Origin: JASTVH01 sp042862465
GTDB lineage: Bacteria > Pseudomonadota > Gammaproteobacteria > Pseudomonadales > Oleiphilaceae
Assembly: GCA_042862465.1 (NCBI GenBank)
Contig: JASTVH010000003.1
Span: 1-64,000 of the forward strand
DNA: 64,000 nucleotides
Direction: 5' to 3'
Shown here: positions 34,094-41,964 of the stretch, one piece after another
How the letters are laid out: every line of letters begins with the position of its first letter
Numbering within the stretch: the first letter of the stretch is position 1
Translations under genes and position numbers: made by a program
The notes under the pieces: model-generated
Told to the model about the DNA's origin: nothing
Seen by the model: only the letters and a program-made list of their open reading frames with translations
Database searches by the model: none

Positions 34094-34933
34094 ATGCCCA
34101 CTTTGAAGGCGCTGGTGGTGGATGACGCCGCCTTTGTCCGGGATCTGGTCAAGCGTACCGTGCGCAGCCAGTTCCCGGTGATCGAGTTGCAGGAGGCGGC
34201 GGACGGGCGCAAGGCCCAGGCCCTGATGTCGCGCAGCCATTTTGATCTGATCCTGTGCGACTGGGAAATGCCGGAAATGTCCGGGCTGGAGCTGCTGCGC
34301 TGGATGCGCCAGCACGATGCCTACCGCAAGCAGCCGTTCATCATGATCACCAGTCGCGGCGACAAGGATCACGTGATCGAGGCGGTCAAGGAAGGGGTGT
34401 CCGATTACCTCAGCAAACCATTCAGCCCCGAGTCCCTGGGCAAGAAAATCATCAAGGTGATGGGGCCGAAGCTCAAGCAGGCCATGAGCAGCGGTGGCTC
34501 GCGGGCTCCTGCCGCGGATGCCTTCAAGGAGTCGGCCAACCTGCTGACGCAGGGGCAGCAGGCCCCGGAGAAACCCAAATCCGCCAAAAAGGGCCCGACC
34601 GCCGAGGCCGGTAGCAACAAGTCTCTGGGCGTGGCGGCCATCCGCTTTGCCACCCATACCCTCAAGTGCATCATCAAGAGCCTGACGCTCAATGAAATCC
34701 GCGTGATTGCCCGCCGTGGCGATGAGGCGTTTCCGGGCATTCTGGAGCAGGCCGCGGTGGATATCGAAGTGGCCGAAGGCCAGATGGCCCGGCTCAATGG
34801 CTATGTGCAGCAGCTGCAGGCGGTGGAAAAGCGGCAGGACACGGATTTTGTCAGCATCACCGTACGCTTCGTGGACGAGGATCCGCAGAAGCTGGAAGAC
34901 CTCTCCCGCTTTATCGCCCGTCTTAACGGTTAA
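34094..34933 (+). CDS. Response regulator with C-terminal effector of unknown type (PA5364-like)
   Basis: The first 125 residues form a CheY-like receiver with phosphoacceptor D56 in FDLILCDWEMPEMSG and the acidic pair D10-D11. The switch lysine is in YLSKPFSP. A linker rich in K, A and P (about 130-175) joins a C-terminal domain beginning IRFATHTLKCIIKSLTLNEIRVIARRG, which I cannot assign; it recalls a degenerate PilZ-like fold. Genes of this kind lie between pstS-phoU and phoBR in Pseudomonas (PA5364), so the synteny is conserved. No cognate kinase is adjacent. Its 3' end overlaps that of phoR by 11 bases, tail to tail. Confidence 0.75.
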   Translation: MPTLKALVVDDAAFVRDLVKRTVRSQFPVIELQEAADGRKAQALMSRSHFDLILCDWEMPEMSGLELLRWMRQHDAYRKQPFIMITSRGDKDHVIEAVKEGVSDYLSKPFSPESLGKKIIKVMGPKLKQAMSSGGSRAPAADAFKESANLLTQGQQAPEKPKSAKKGPTAEAGSNKSLGVAAIRFATHTLKCIIKSLTLNEIRVIARRGDEAFPGILEQAAVDIEVAEGQMARLNGYVQQLQAVEKRQDTDFVSITVRFVDEDPQKLEDLSRFIARLNG

Positions 34934-36242
34934 CCGCTTCGGCGGTCGCCTCCAGCAAGCGCTCCGGCGGAAAACAGCAGGTAAAGGTACTGCCTTTCCC
35001 GGGCGCGCTTTTCACATCCAGCTTGGCATCATGGTGCAGCAGCACGTGCTTGACGATCGCCAGACCCAGGCCGGTGCCGCCGGTGTCCTTGTGGCGGCTG
35101 GGGTCGGCGCGATAGAAACGTTCCGTGAGGCGGGGGATATGGATGGGATCGAGGCCGATGCCATTGTCCGTCACCGAGAGATATACGCCTTTGTTGTCCT
35201 TCCACCAGCGCACCTGAATCTCCCCGTGGTCCGGCGTGTACTTCACCGCGTTGAACACGATATTGGAAAACGCGCTGCGTAACTGGTTCTGGTTCCCCAG
35301 GATCAGAGTGGGCGCGTCCAGGGACAGGGTGATGCGGTGCTCCCGATCGCCACTCAGGGTGCGGGCATCCTGGACCACCGATTCCAGTACCGGGCCCACA
35401 TCCACCCGGTCTTCGGCATTGAGTTCGTCGCCGGTTTCCAGCTTGGACAGCAAAATCAGGTCCTTCAGCAGCACTTCCAGCCGGTTGGTTTGCTGGCTCA
35501 TGGTGTTGAACACCTTCTGCCAGCGTGGCGGAAGATCGTCGGCGTGATCGATCAGGGTTTCCAGATAACCGGCGATGACCGTCAGCGGCGTGCGCATCTC
35601 GTGGGAGACGTTGCTGACGAAGTCCCGCCGCATCTGTTCCAGCTGGTGCAGGCGGGTGACGTCCCGGGCGGTGATCAGGCGGTCGTCCTCACCAAACAGG
35701 TTGATCTGGAACTGCAGGATCAGGTGCGGCTTGGCCGGTGACGGCATTTCCAGCGGCTGGCTGTAGTCCTTGGCCTCGAAATAGGCCTTGAACTCCGGCT
35801 GGCGGACCAGGTTATGGATCAGCTGGCCCTGGTCGGTTTCCAGGCGGAAACCCAGCAGCTGCTCCGCGGAACGGTTCCACCATTCCAGCACGCCGTTGGC
35901 ATCGGTCATGATGACTGCGTCGCGCAGGGCGTTGGTGGATTCCTGGATACGGTTGATCAGGGTGCGCTGGCGGTCCTGGGCCTGCAGGTGCTTCTGCTGC
36001 AGCTTATAGAGGCCGTCGAACAGATCGCCCCAGAGGCCGTGGCTCTCCGGCGGGGTTTCCATGGCCGAGGGGTGGGCCAGCCAGTAGTGCAGGCGTTTGA
36101 CCTGGCGCAGGGTCCAGAACAGGTAGATCAGCAGGCCGGCGATGAGGGTCCATGCCGGGTGGCCGATAAAGAGGCCGAAGCCAAGCAGGCCCAGGAAGGC
36201 TATGACCAGAAGACGGGTGTAGTGGGACCAGTCTCGATGCAT
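34923..36242 (-). CDS. phoR: Phosphate-regulon sensor histidine kinase PhoR
   Basis: The 439-residue protein has two membrane helices close together (about 10-45) without a sizeable periplasmic domain. A charged region, a PAS domain (about 100-195) and the kinase core follow: H214 in FVSNVSHEMRTPLTVIAGYLE, N box SAFSNIVFNAVKYTP, and G boxes VTDNGIGL and TGGTGLGLAIV. This layout is that of PhoR, which senses PstSCAB-PhoU rather than phosphate itself and phosphorylates PhoB. I took the ATG at 36242, since the extension to 36293 adds unrelated residues. phoB lies 113 bases upstream on the same strand. Confidence 0.95.
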   Translation of the reverse strand: MHRDWSHYTRLLVIAFLGLLGFGLFIGHPAWTLIAGLLIYLFWTLRQVKRLHYWLAHPSAMETPPESHGLWGDLFDGLYKLQQKHLQAQDRQRTLINRIQESTNALRDAVIMTDANGVLEWWNRSAEQLLGFRLETDQGQLIHNLVRQPEFKAYFEAKDYSQPLEMPSPAKPHLILQFQINLFGEDDRLITARDVTRLHQLEQMRRDFVSNVSHEMRTPLTVIAGYLETLIDHADDLPPRWQKVFNTMSQQTNRLEVLLKDLILLSKLETGDELNAEDRVDVGPVLESVVQDARTLSGDREHRITLSLDAPTLILGNQNQLRSAFSNIVFNAVKYTPDHGEIQVRWWKDNKGVYLSVTDNGIGLDPIHIPRLTERFYRADPSRHKDTGGTGLGLAIVKHVLLHHDAKLDVKSAPGKGSTFTCCFPPERLLEATAEAVNR

Positions 36243-36355
36243 CAGGCGCTCTCTTGACGACACAACGTGGGCTCGCGGCCCAACCGCTGACATAGGCTAG
36301 CTCGTGACGCGGCTGATGGAAAGCGCTTTAGGTCAATTGTCGCCCGAGCAGCGAC

Positions 36356-37048
36356 TTACGCCGCCCGGGTCGAAAAGCGGTAGCCGGTGCCGCGAACGGT
36401 CTGGATCAGATGATCGTGCTCGGCCCCCAAGGCCTTGCGCAGACGCCGGATGTGAACATCGACCGTGCGCTCCTCCACGTAGACATTGCCGCCCCAGACC
36501 TGATCCAGCAGCTGGCTGCGGGTATAGACCCGCTCCTGGTGGGTCATGAAGAACTGCAGCAGCTTGTATTCGGTGGGCCCCATGGTGAGCTCGGCGTCGC
36601 CCCGGGTGACCCGGTGGCTGACCGGATCCAGGCGCAGGCCGTCCACTTCCACCGGCGTCTCCACGCCGGGCGGTGTGGTCCGGCGTAGCACCGCCTTGAG
36701 GCGCGCCACCAGCTCGCGGGGTGAAAACGGCTTGACGATATAGTCGTCGGCACCCACTTCCAGGCCCTGGATCTTGTTGTCCTCTTCCGCCTTGGCGGTA
36801 AGCATGATGATGGGAATGTCGGCAGTGACTTCCTCGCGCTTCAGGCGCCGGGCCAGCTCGATGCCGGAGGTGCCGGGCAGCATCCAGTCCAGCAGCACCA
36901 GATCCGGCTGCTTGTCCAGAATCAGGGCGTGGGCCTGAGTGGCGTCGCCGGCTTCCAGATAGTCGTAATCGGCCATTTCCAGCGCGACGGCGATCATCTC
37001 GCGGATGGGCGCTTCGTCGTCAACGATAAGAACCGTTTTTCCGTGCAT
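36356..37048 (-). CDS. phoB: Phosphate-regulon response regulator PhoB
   Basis: The 230-residue OmpR-family regulator has a receiver with D54 in PDLVLLDWMLPGTSG and a lysine in MLTAKAEEDN. The C-terminal winged helix includes YKLLQFFMTHQERVYTRSQLLDQVWGGNVYVEERTVDVHIRRLRKAL. EERTVDVHIRRLRK and the wing are the PhoB-type DNA-binding parts. PhoB activates pst, phoBR and other phosphate genes. A good Pho box (37105-37122) lies 57 bases before the start, so it should be self-activated. Confidence 0.96.
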   Translation of the reverse strand: MHGKTVLIVDDEAPIREMIAVALEMADYDYLEAGDATQAHALILDKQPDLVLLDWMLPGTSGIELARRLKREEVTADIPIIMLTAKAEEDNKIQGLEVGADDYIVKPFSPRELVARLKAVLRRTTPPGVETPVEVDGLRLDPVSHRVTRGDAELTMGPTEYKLLQFFMTHQERVYTRSQLLDQVWGGNVYVEERTVDVHIRRLRKALGAEHDHLIQTVRGTGYRFSTRAA

Positions 37049-37104
37049 GATAGTGACAACCTGACTGATGGCTCGTTATTGCTGTCATATTACACCGGCG
37101 TTTG

Positions 37105-37122
37105 ATGACATTAGTATGACAG
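37105..37122 (-). promoter_or_regulatory. Pho box upstream of phoB
   Basis: On the minus strand CTGTCAT (37116-37122) and ATGTCAT (37105-37111) are spaced by 4 bases, the 11-bp PhoB repeat. It is 57 bases before the phoB start. A further CTGTCAT half-site lies on the plus strand at 37082-37088. Confidence 0.8.
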
Positions 37123-37134
37123 GCGCCCTTGGGG

Positions 37135-38031
37135 TCAGGTTGCCGCCAGGATGTAATCCAGGACCAGACCGACGAACACCGCGCCACCGGCCCAGTTGTT
37201 GTTCAGGAAGGCCTTGAAGCATTCGGCGCGGTCGCGATTACGTGCCAGGTGTTGCTGGTAGACGAACAGGGTGGCCATGGCCGCCACGCCCAGGTGATAG
37301 GGGATCCCCAGCTCGGCCTGCTGCCCCACCATCATCAACACGAGCACCACGCTCACCTGCAGCAGGGCGATGATGGCCCGGTCGGCGGTGCCAAACAGGA
37401 TGGCGGTGGACTTGATCCCCACCTTGAGGTCGTCGTTGCGGTCGACCATGGCGTAGAAGGTGTCGTAGGCCACGGTCCACAGCACATTGGCGGTGAACAG
37501 CAGCCAGGTCAGGCGTTCGAGGTCGTTGGCTTCCGCCGCCCAGGCCATGGGGATGGCCCAGGAAAACGCCGCCCCCAGGAACAGCTGGGGCAGGTGGGTG
37601 TAGCGCTTCATGAAGGGATAGATGAAGGCCAGCACGACGCCACCGAAGGACAGATAGAGGGTCAGGCGGTTGGTGAAGAACACCACCAGCAGGAAGGCCG
37701 CCAGGCATAGCACCAGGAACAGGCCAATGGCCTCGCCCGGATGGACGCGCTGGTTGGTCAGCGGGCGGGCCTGGGTGCGTTCCACATGCCGGTCCACCTT
37801 GCGGTCGGCAAAGTCGTTGATCACGCAGCCGGCCGCGCGCATCAGGAAGACGCCGAGGGTGAAGACGATCAGGTTGGTGAGGGAGGGAAAACCGTCCGCG
37901 GCCAGCCACAGGGCCCAGAGCGTCGGCCACAGCAGCAGGAAAGAGCCGATGGGCCGGTTGATGCGCATGAGTTGAACGTATTCGGGCCAGTGCTGGCGCA
38001 GCGTGTTCAGGGTGCTGGCAATGGCTGTCAT
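37135..38031 (-). CDS. ubiA: 4-hydroxybenzoate octaprenyltransferase UbiA
   Basis: The 298-residue membrane protein has about eight or nine helices and the two aspartate-rich motifs of UbiA. The first is NDFADRKVDRHVERTQARPL and the second YDTFYAMVDRNDDLKVGIKSTAI. It attaches the polyprenyl chain to 4-hydroxybenzoate, the second committed step of ubiquinone synthesis. ubiC, which makes 4-hydroxybenzoate, lies 37 bases upstream on the same strand, so the two probably form an operon. The ubiCA-phoBR neighbourhood is conserved in pseudomonads. Confidence 0.95.
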   Translation of the reverse strand: MTAIASTLNTLRQHWPEYVQLMRINRPIGSFLLLWPTLWALWLAADGFPSLTNLIVFTLGVFLMRAAGCVINDFADRKVDRHVERTQARPLTNQRVHPGEAIGLFLVLCLAAFLLVVFFTNRLTLYLSFGGVVLAFIYPFMKRYTHLPQLFLGAAFSWAIPMAWAAEANDLERLTWLLFTANVLWTVAYDTFYAMVDRNDDLKVGIKSTAILFGTADRAIIALLQVSVVLVLMMVGQQAELGIPYHLGVAAMATLFVYQQHLARNRDRAECFKAFLNNNWAGGAVFVGLVLDYILAAT

Positions 38032-38068
38032 TCAGGCTCCTCTTACCCGCGTGCCTCGGTGATAGCCA

Positions 38069-38674
38069 TCATAGTGGGGCTTCGGAGAGCAGGCAATCCG
38101 AGCTCCGGCTCTCCCGGGTCCGGTCGCTGTGATCAGGTGGGGTGGCGGCCGTCTGTGCCCAGTAGGCGGGGAAAAACCATTCGGTGATCAGCAGCCGGTC
38201 GGGGCCGCGCTGGAAGCTGGAACGGCGCGCCCAGGTGGAACCGGGGCTGTCCGGATTGCGCACCCGGCCGATGCGGAAGGCGCTGCGCTGCCAGCCGGGT
38301 TCCTGGAACAGCACCAGCCCCAGGGGTTTTTCACCCAGTTGGCGGAAACGGCCACTCTCGCCCTGGGCAGGGGCCAGGGGGAAGAGGGTGCGGGCCCGGA
38401 CCCAGGGGGTGTCGCCGGCACACAGGAGAATCTCGCGGCCCCAGGCCAGCTGCCGGGGGTTGAGACCCAGCGCCTGGGCTTCCGGCAGCGAGGGGCGCGT
38501 GGGCCCTTCCCGCAGGATGCGCACCTGCAGGCGGTGGTGGCTCTCACGTTGCAGGCGTCGGGTCAGCGAACCGGCATCCAGCAGAACATTGCGTACCTGC
38601 GCGCTGGGCAGCTGGAAAGCCATGGGTGGTTGCGCGGCCAGCCAGCGGGTTTGTGAAAGCAATGGGTCTTGCAC
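38069..38674 (-). CDS. ubiC: Chorismate pyruvate-lyase UbiC
   Basis: The 201-residue protein has the UbiC pattern. WLLDxGSLTRRL-like text appears as VLLDAGSLTRRLQRES. VRILREG follows, then REILLCAGDTPWVRARTLFPL (with the pyruvate-binding arginine) and WARRSSFQRGPDRLLITEWFFPAY near the end, where the conserved glutamate lies. It converts chorismate to 4-hydroxybenzoate plus pyruvate in the cytoplasm. About 25 residues follow the usual end. A promoter with TTACGA-N17-TATCAT stands at 38703-38731. A structured repeat lies further upstream. Confidence 0.9.
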   Translation of the reverse strand: MQDPLLSQTRWLAAQPPMAFQLPSAQVRNVLLDAGSLTRRLQRESHHRLQVRILREGPTRPSLPEAQALGLNPRQLAWGREILLCAGDTPWVRARTLFPLAPAQGESGRFRQLGEKPLGLVLFQEPGWQRSAFRIGRVRNPDSPGSTWARRSSFQRGPDRLLITEWFFPAYWAQTAATPPDHSDRTRESRSSDCLLSEAPL

Positions 38675-38702
38675 AGCGTCGGGTCCTTGCTCGGGAGCGG
38701 GT

Positions 38703-38731
38703 ATGATACCCGTTAAGAGTGTTTGTCGTAA
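38703..38731 (-). promoter_or_regulatory. Probable ubiCA promoter
   Basis: On the minus strand, -35 TTACGA (38726-38731) and -10 TATCAT (38703-38708) are 17 bases apart. The predicted start near 38696 gives a leader of about 22 bases before ubiC. Confidence 0.5.
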
Positions 38732-38804
38732 CCGGGGAACTTGTCCCTCTCCACAAGGCGGGTGTTTGCAGTTTGGGTCGGTGGCGTTTGTGATCTGGGT
38801 GCCG

Positions 38805-38912
38805 GAAGGGTGTTGGCCGTTGCTCTTCCACCGCGATAGAGCGGCTTCCCTGCCGCGCTATCGCTAGCCGGGCGTCCATGCCCTGGTTCCAGAGCAACGG
38901 TCAACACCCTTC
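38805..38912 (-). repeat. Structured element 1: outer stem with two GGA-loop hairpins
   Basis: An outer inverted repeat (38805-38826 with 38891-38912; 21 of 22 bp) encloses two hairpins. Hairpin A (38833-38864) is 13 bp with one A/G mismatch; on the minus strand its loop is AGGGAA. Hairpin B (38871-38884) has 4 bp and loop ATGGAC. Both loops are closed by C-G. The linker lengths match those of the element at 54663-54768, while the stem sequences differ. It lies about 46 bases after the antiporter stop, on that gene's transcribed strand. Function is unknown; it may be a structured mobile repeat, a CsrA target or a 3'-UTR element. Confidence 0.75.
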
Positions 38913-38958
38913 TCGAACCTTCGGGTAAACGCGGCATCCGGGGAATACTGGGAAGTGG

Positions 38959-40920
38959 TTATCCACTCAATAACTGCCGCTCAGCCCGCTCCACCTCGTT
39001 GTGAGGCCCCTGTAGCACGATGGTATCCCCAGGCAGCAGCTCCACGGCTGGGTTGTCCTTGTCCAGCTCCTCGTCTTCACTGCGTCGGATCGCATAAATG
39101 CCGCAGGGCATCGCGATCTCCCCCAGGTGTTTGTGGGCCGCCCAGGCATGGGCCGGCAGCGTGACCGGATGGAGCAGTTCCAGCGGCCGGCCCTGGTCGT
39201 CCACCAGGCGGGACTGCAGGCCGTGGTAGTAGCCGTGCAGGATGCTGTAGCGGTCGCGCCGGGTCTCGCTGATGTCCTTGAAGATGCGGTGGGCCGGCAC
39301 ATCCATCAGGGTCAGCACGTGGGATACCAGCATCAGGCTGGCTTCCAGGGTTTCCGGAATCACCTCGGTGGCGCCTTTCTTCTGCAGGTCCACCAGGCGG
39401 GAGTCATCCCGCGTGCGCACCAGGATCGGCAGGTGGGCGTTTTCCCGGCGGACTTCCTCGATCAGGCGGATGGCGCGGTCGCCATCGGCATGACAGATCA
39501 CCAGCAGGCGCGCCTTGTCGGTGCCCAGGGCTTCCAGAATCTCCGGCTTGGTGGCGTCGCCGTAGTAGACCGGCTCGCCGGCGGCGCTGGCTTCCTGGAC
39601 CCGCATGGGGTCCACATCCACTGCCACGTAGGGAATGTTCTCCTTGCGCAGGAAACGGGCCACGGTCTGGCCAACCCGTCCAAAGCCGCAGACCACCACG
39701 TGGCCGCCCCCGCCATGCAGCTTGCCATCGGCATGGGGCAGCTGGGATGCCAGCCGGCCATCGCGATCCGCTTCCAGCCGTCGCATGATGCGCGGGGTCA
39801 GGCTGTTGATCATCCAGGGCGTGACGGCAATGGAGAGCACGATCGAGCCCACCAGGATGGCGCTCCATTCTGCCGGCAGCAGGCCCTTTTGCGCGGCGAG
39901 GGCAAACAGGGCAAAGCCAAACTCGCCGCCCTGGGCCAGGTAGAGGCCGGAGCGCACGGCCGTCTCGCGATCCACCCCGCGCTGCTGCACCAGCATGATG
40001 ATAACGGCGGCCTTGCCCACCATCAGCAGCAGCGCCGTGGCGATCACCCAGTACCAGTCGTGCACCAGGCTGGTGAAGTCAAGCATCATGCCGACGCTGA
40101 CGAAGAACAGCCCCATCAGCAGGTCGCGGAAGGGCCGGATGTCGGCTTCGATCTGGTGGCGGTAATGGGTTTCGCTCAGCATCATGCCGGCAATGAAGGC
40201 GCCCAGGGCCATGGAAAGGCCCAGGAAATGGGTCAGGGCGGCGGCCAGCAGGGAGGTCATCAGCACAGTGAGGACGAACAGCTCCTCGGAGTGGGCCTTG
40301 GCCACCTCGTCGAACAGGCGCGGCAGGACCCACTTGCCCAGTCCCAGCAGTAACAGGAACAGGGCCACCCCTTTGAGCACGGTCATGCCCAGGGCGGCGA
40401 CAAACGGGGTGTCACCACTGCCGGCCAGGGCCGGGACCAGGATCAACAACAGCACCGCCGCCAGGTCCTGGAACAGCAGGATGCCGATAGCGATCTGGCC
40501 ATGGGGTTGGTGCAATTCCTGACGTCCGGTGAGCTCGCGGCTGACCACCGCGGTGGAGGACAGCGCCAGGGCCCCGGCGATGACCGTGGCTTCTTCCGGC
40601 GTGGCGCCCAGCAGGATGACCGCCCCGAACACCAGGGCCCCGCTGATCAGGACCTGGAGCCCGCCCACCACGAATACCGTCTGGCGCAGTGCCAGCAGCT
40701 TGGGCAGGGAAAACTCCAGTCCCAGGGTGAAGAGCAGGAAGACAATGCCGAATTCGCCGATGAACTGGATGTTTTCCAGATCCTCACCGGGGCGAACCAG
40801 CATGCCGACACAGAGGTAGGCCAGGGTCGAAGGGATGTTGAGCCGCCGGAACAGGGCCGAGATGACCACGGCCGCGGCCAGCAGCGCCAGCAGGAAATAG
40901 AGCCCTTCGCCCTCGTGCAT
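38959..40920 (-). CDS. CPA2 monovalent cation:proton antiporter with RCK domains (KefB/YbaL-like)
   Basis: The 653-residue protein has a 12-13 helix Na+/H+-exchanger domain (about 1-385), with FIGEFGIVFLLFTLGLEFS, GALALSSTAVVSREL and GILLFQDLAAVLLLI. An RCK-N/TrkA-N domain (about 405-525, GHVVVCGFGRVGQTVARFL) binding NAD(H) and a TrkA-C domain (about 560-653) follow. It likely exports K+ or Na+ in exchange for protons under ligand control. The KefB/KefC glutathione gating cannot be confirmed. hpt starts upstream, 6 bases from the antiporter start, so the two may share a transcript. Confidence 0.88.
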   Translation of the reverse strand: MHEGEGLYFLLALLAAAVVISALFRRLNIPSTLAYLCVGMLVRPGEDLENIQFIGEFGIVFLLFTLGLEFSLPKLLALRQTVFVVGGLQVLISGALVFGAVILLGATPEEATVIAGALALSSTAVVSRELTGRQELHQPHGQIAIGILLFQDLAAVLLLILVPALAGSGDTPFVAALGMTVLKGVALFLLLLGLGKWVLPRLFDEVAKAHSEELFVLTVLMTSLLAAALTHFLGLSMALGAFIAGMMLSETHYRHQIEADIRPFRDLLMGLFFVSVGMMLDFTSLVHDWYWVIATALLLMVGKAAVIIMLVQQRGVDRETAVRSGLYLAQGGEFGFALFALAAQKGLLPAEWSAILVGSIVLSIAVTPWMINSLTPRIMRRLEADRDGRLASQLPHADGKLHGGGGHVVVCGFGRVGQTVARFLRKENIPYVAVDVDPMRVQEASAAGEPVYYGDATKPEILEALGTDKARLLVICHADGDRAIRLIEEVRRENAHLPILVRTRDDSRLVDLQKKGATEVIPETLEASLMLVSHVLTLMDVPAHRIFKDISETRRDRYSILHGYYHGLQSRLVDDQGRPLELLHPVTLPAHAWAAHKHLGEIAMPCGIYAIRRSEDEELDKDNPAVELLPGDTIVLQGPHNEVERAERQLLSG

Positions 40921-40926
40921 AAGCGG

Positions 40927-41484
40927 TTAGAGTCCTTTGACGGCGTAGATGCCCGGTGCGTTGCGCCAGTATCCCTTATAGTCCATGCCGTAGCCGAACA
41001 GGAAACGGTCTTCCACTTCCAGCCCCGTATAATCGCCCTTGAGACCGGGGCGCGCCTTGCGGTCGTGCTGCTTGTCCACCAGCACGGCGGTCTGGACGTC
41101 CCGGGCCCCGTGTGCCTGGCAGTAATCGGCAATAGCCATCAGGGTGGTGCCTTCGTCGAGTATGTCGTCGACGATCAGCACCGTGCGATCCTGCAGGCTG
41201 ATCTCGGGGCGCACTTTCCACTCCAGGATGCCACCGGTGGTTTCGTGGCGATAGCGGGTGGCGTGGAGATACTCCGCCTGCAGCGGAAAGCGTAACTGGG
41301 TCAGCAGCTGCCCGGTGAGGATGAGCCCGCCGTTCATCACGCAGAAGATTATCGGATTGGCGTCCCTGAGCTGTGCGGTGATGCCATCGGCCATGCGCGT
41401 GATGGCGGCCTGAACCTCTGTTTCCGTAAAGAGGCAGTCGGCCTCGTCCAGGATGGTTTGCATCTCAGCGGGGTGCTGGGTCAT
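40927..41484 (-). CDS. hpt: Hypoxanthine-guanine phosphoribosyltransferase
   Basis: The 185-residue protein has the PRPP-binding motif VLIVDDILDEGTTLMAIADYC (about 98-118). It also carries the hood and PPi loops IIFCVMNGGLILTGQLLTQL and KARPGLKGDYTGLEVEDRFLFGYGMDYKGYWRNAPGIYAV. It salvages hypoxanthine or guanine to IMP or GMP in the cytoplasm. It is divergent from the rubredoxin gene and appears to be the first gene of a pair with the antiporter. Confidence 0.92.
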   Translation of the reverse strand: MTQHPAEMQTILDEADCLFTETEVQAAITRMADGITAQLRDANPIIFCVMNGGLILTGQLLTQLRFPLQAEYLHATRYRHETTGGILEWKVRPEISLQDRTVLIVDDILDEGTTLMAIADYCQAHGARDVQTAVLVDKQHDRKARPGLKGDYTGLEVEDRFLFGYGMDYKGYWRNAPGIYAVKGL

Positions 41485-41785
41485 GAATTGCGGTCCTGTC
41501 TGGAAAGCGTTGAAAACCTGCCATTATAGCGTACAGCCCGGGGGCGGGCACAGCATCCCCGCGCCCAAAAAAGCGGGACTGAGCCTCCCCGTTTTTCTGT
41601 CCTTACGGGCCGCCAAACCGCCTTCGCTTGGGCGGGGCGGCGCGAAGCCGTATCATGTCGAACCCAACAGGCACATGACAAGCGTTTTGTCGTAGTGTAA
41701 TATTGTCCGACAATCTAGGGGCGGCATCTAGTGTAGTGCGTCACAGATGGTTGCCAGCAAGTTTGCGCAAGAGGAGATCAATACC
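41485..41785. other. Divergent control region between hpt and rubA
   Basis: This 301-base stretch holds no gene. A possible rubA promoter is TTGTCG (41687-41692), an 18-base spacer and CAATCT (41711-41716). G/C-rich short hairpins lie between 41520 and 41650, without a clear terminator. No known operator is recognised. Confidence 0.35.
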
Positions 41786-41953
41786 GTGAAAAAGTGGCAA
41801 TGTGTTGTCTGCGGCTGGATTTACGATGAGGCCGAAGGCTGGCCGGAAGACGGCATCGAGCCGGGTACCAAGTGGGAAGACGTGCCGGAAGACTGGGTAT
41901 GCCCCGATTGTGGTGTCGGTAAAGAAGACTTCGAAATGATCGAAGTGGCCTAG
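41786..41953 (+). CDS. rubA: Rubredoxin
   Basis: The 55-residue protein is a complete rubredoxin. CVVCGWIYDEAEGWP carries cysteines 6 and 9, and WVCPDCGVGKEDFEMIEV carries cysteines 39 and 42; together they bind one Fe. It shuttles electrons from rubredoxin reductase to alkane hydroxylases or oxidative-stress enzymes. The start is a GTG at 41786 with GAGGAG 9-10 bases upstream; an in-frame extension to 41747 is unlikely. The reductase gene follows after 11 bases. Confidence 0.95.
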   Translation: MKKWQCVVCGWIYDEAEGWPEDGIEPGTKWEDVPEDWVCPDCGVGKEDFEMIEVA

Positions 41954-41964
41954 GGGAGTCGTCT

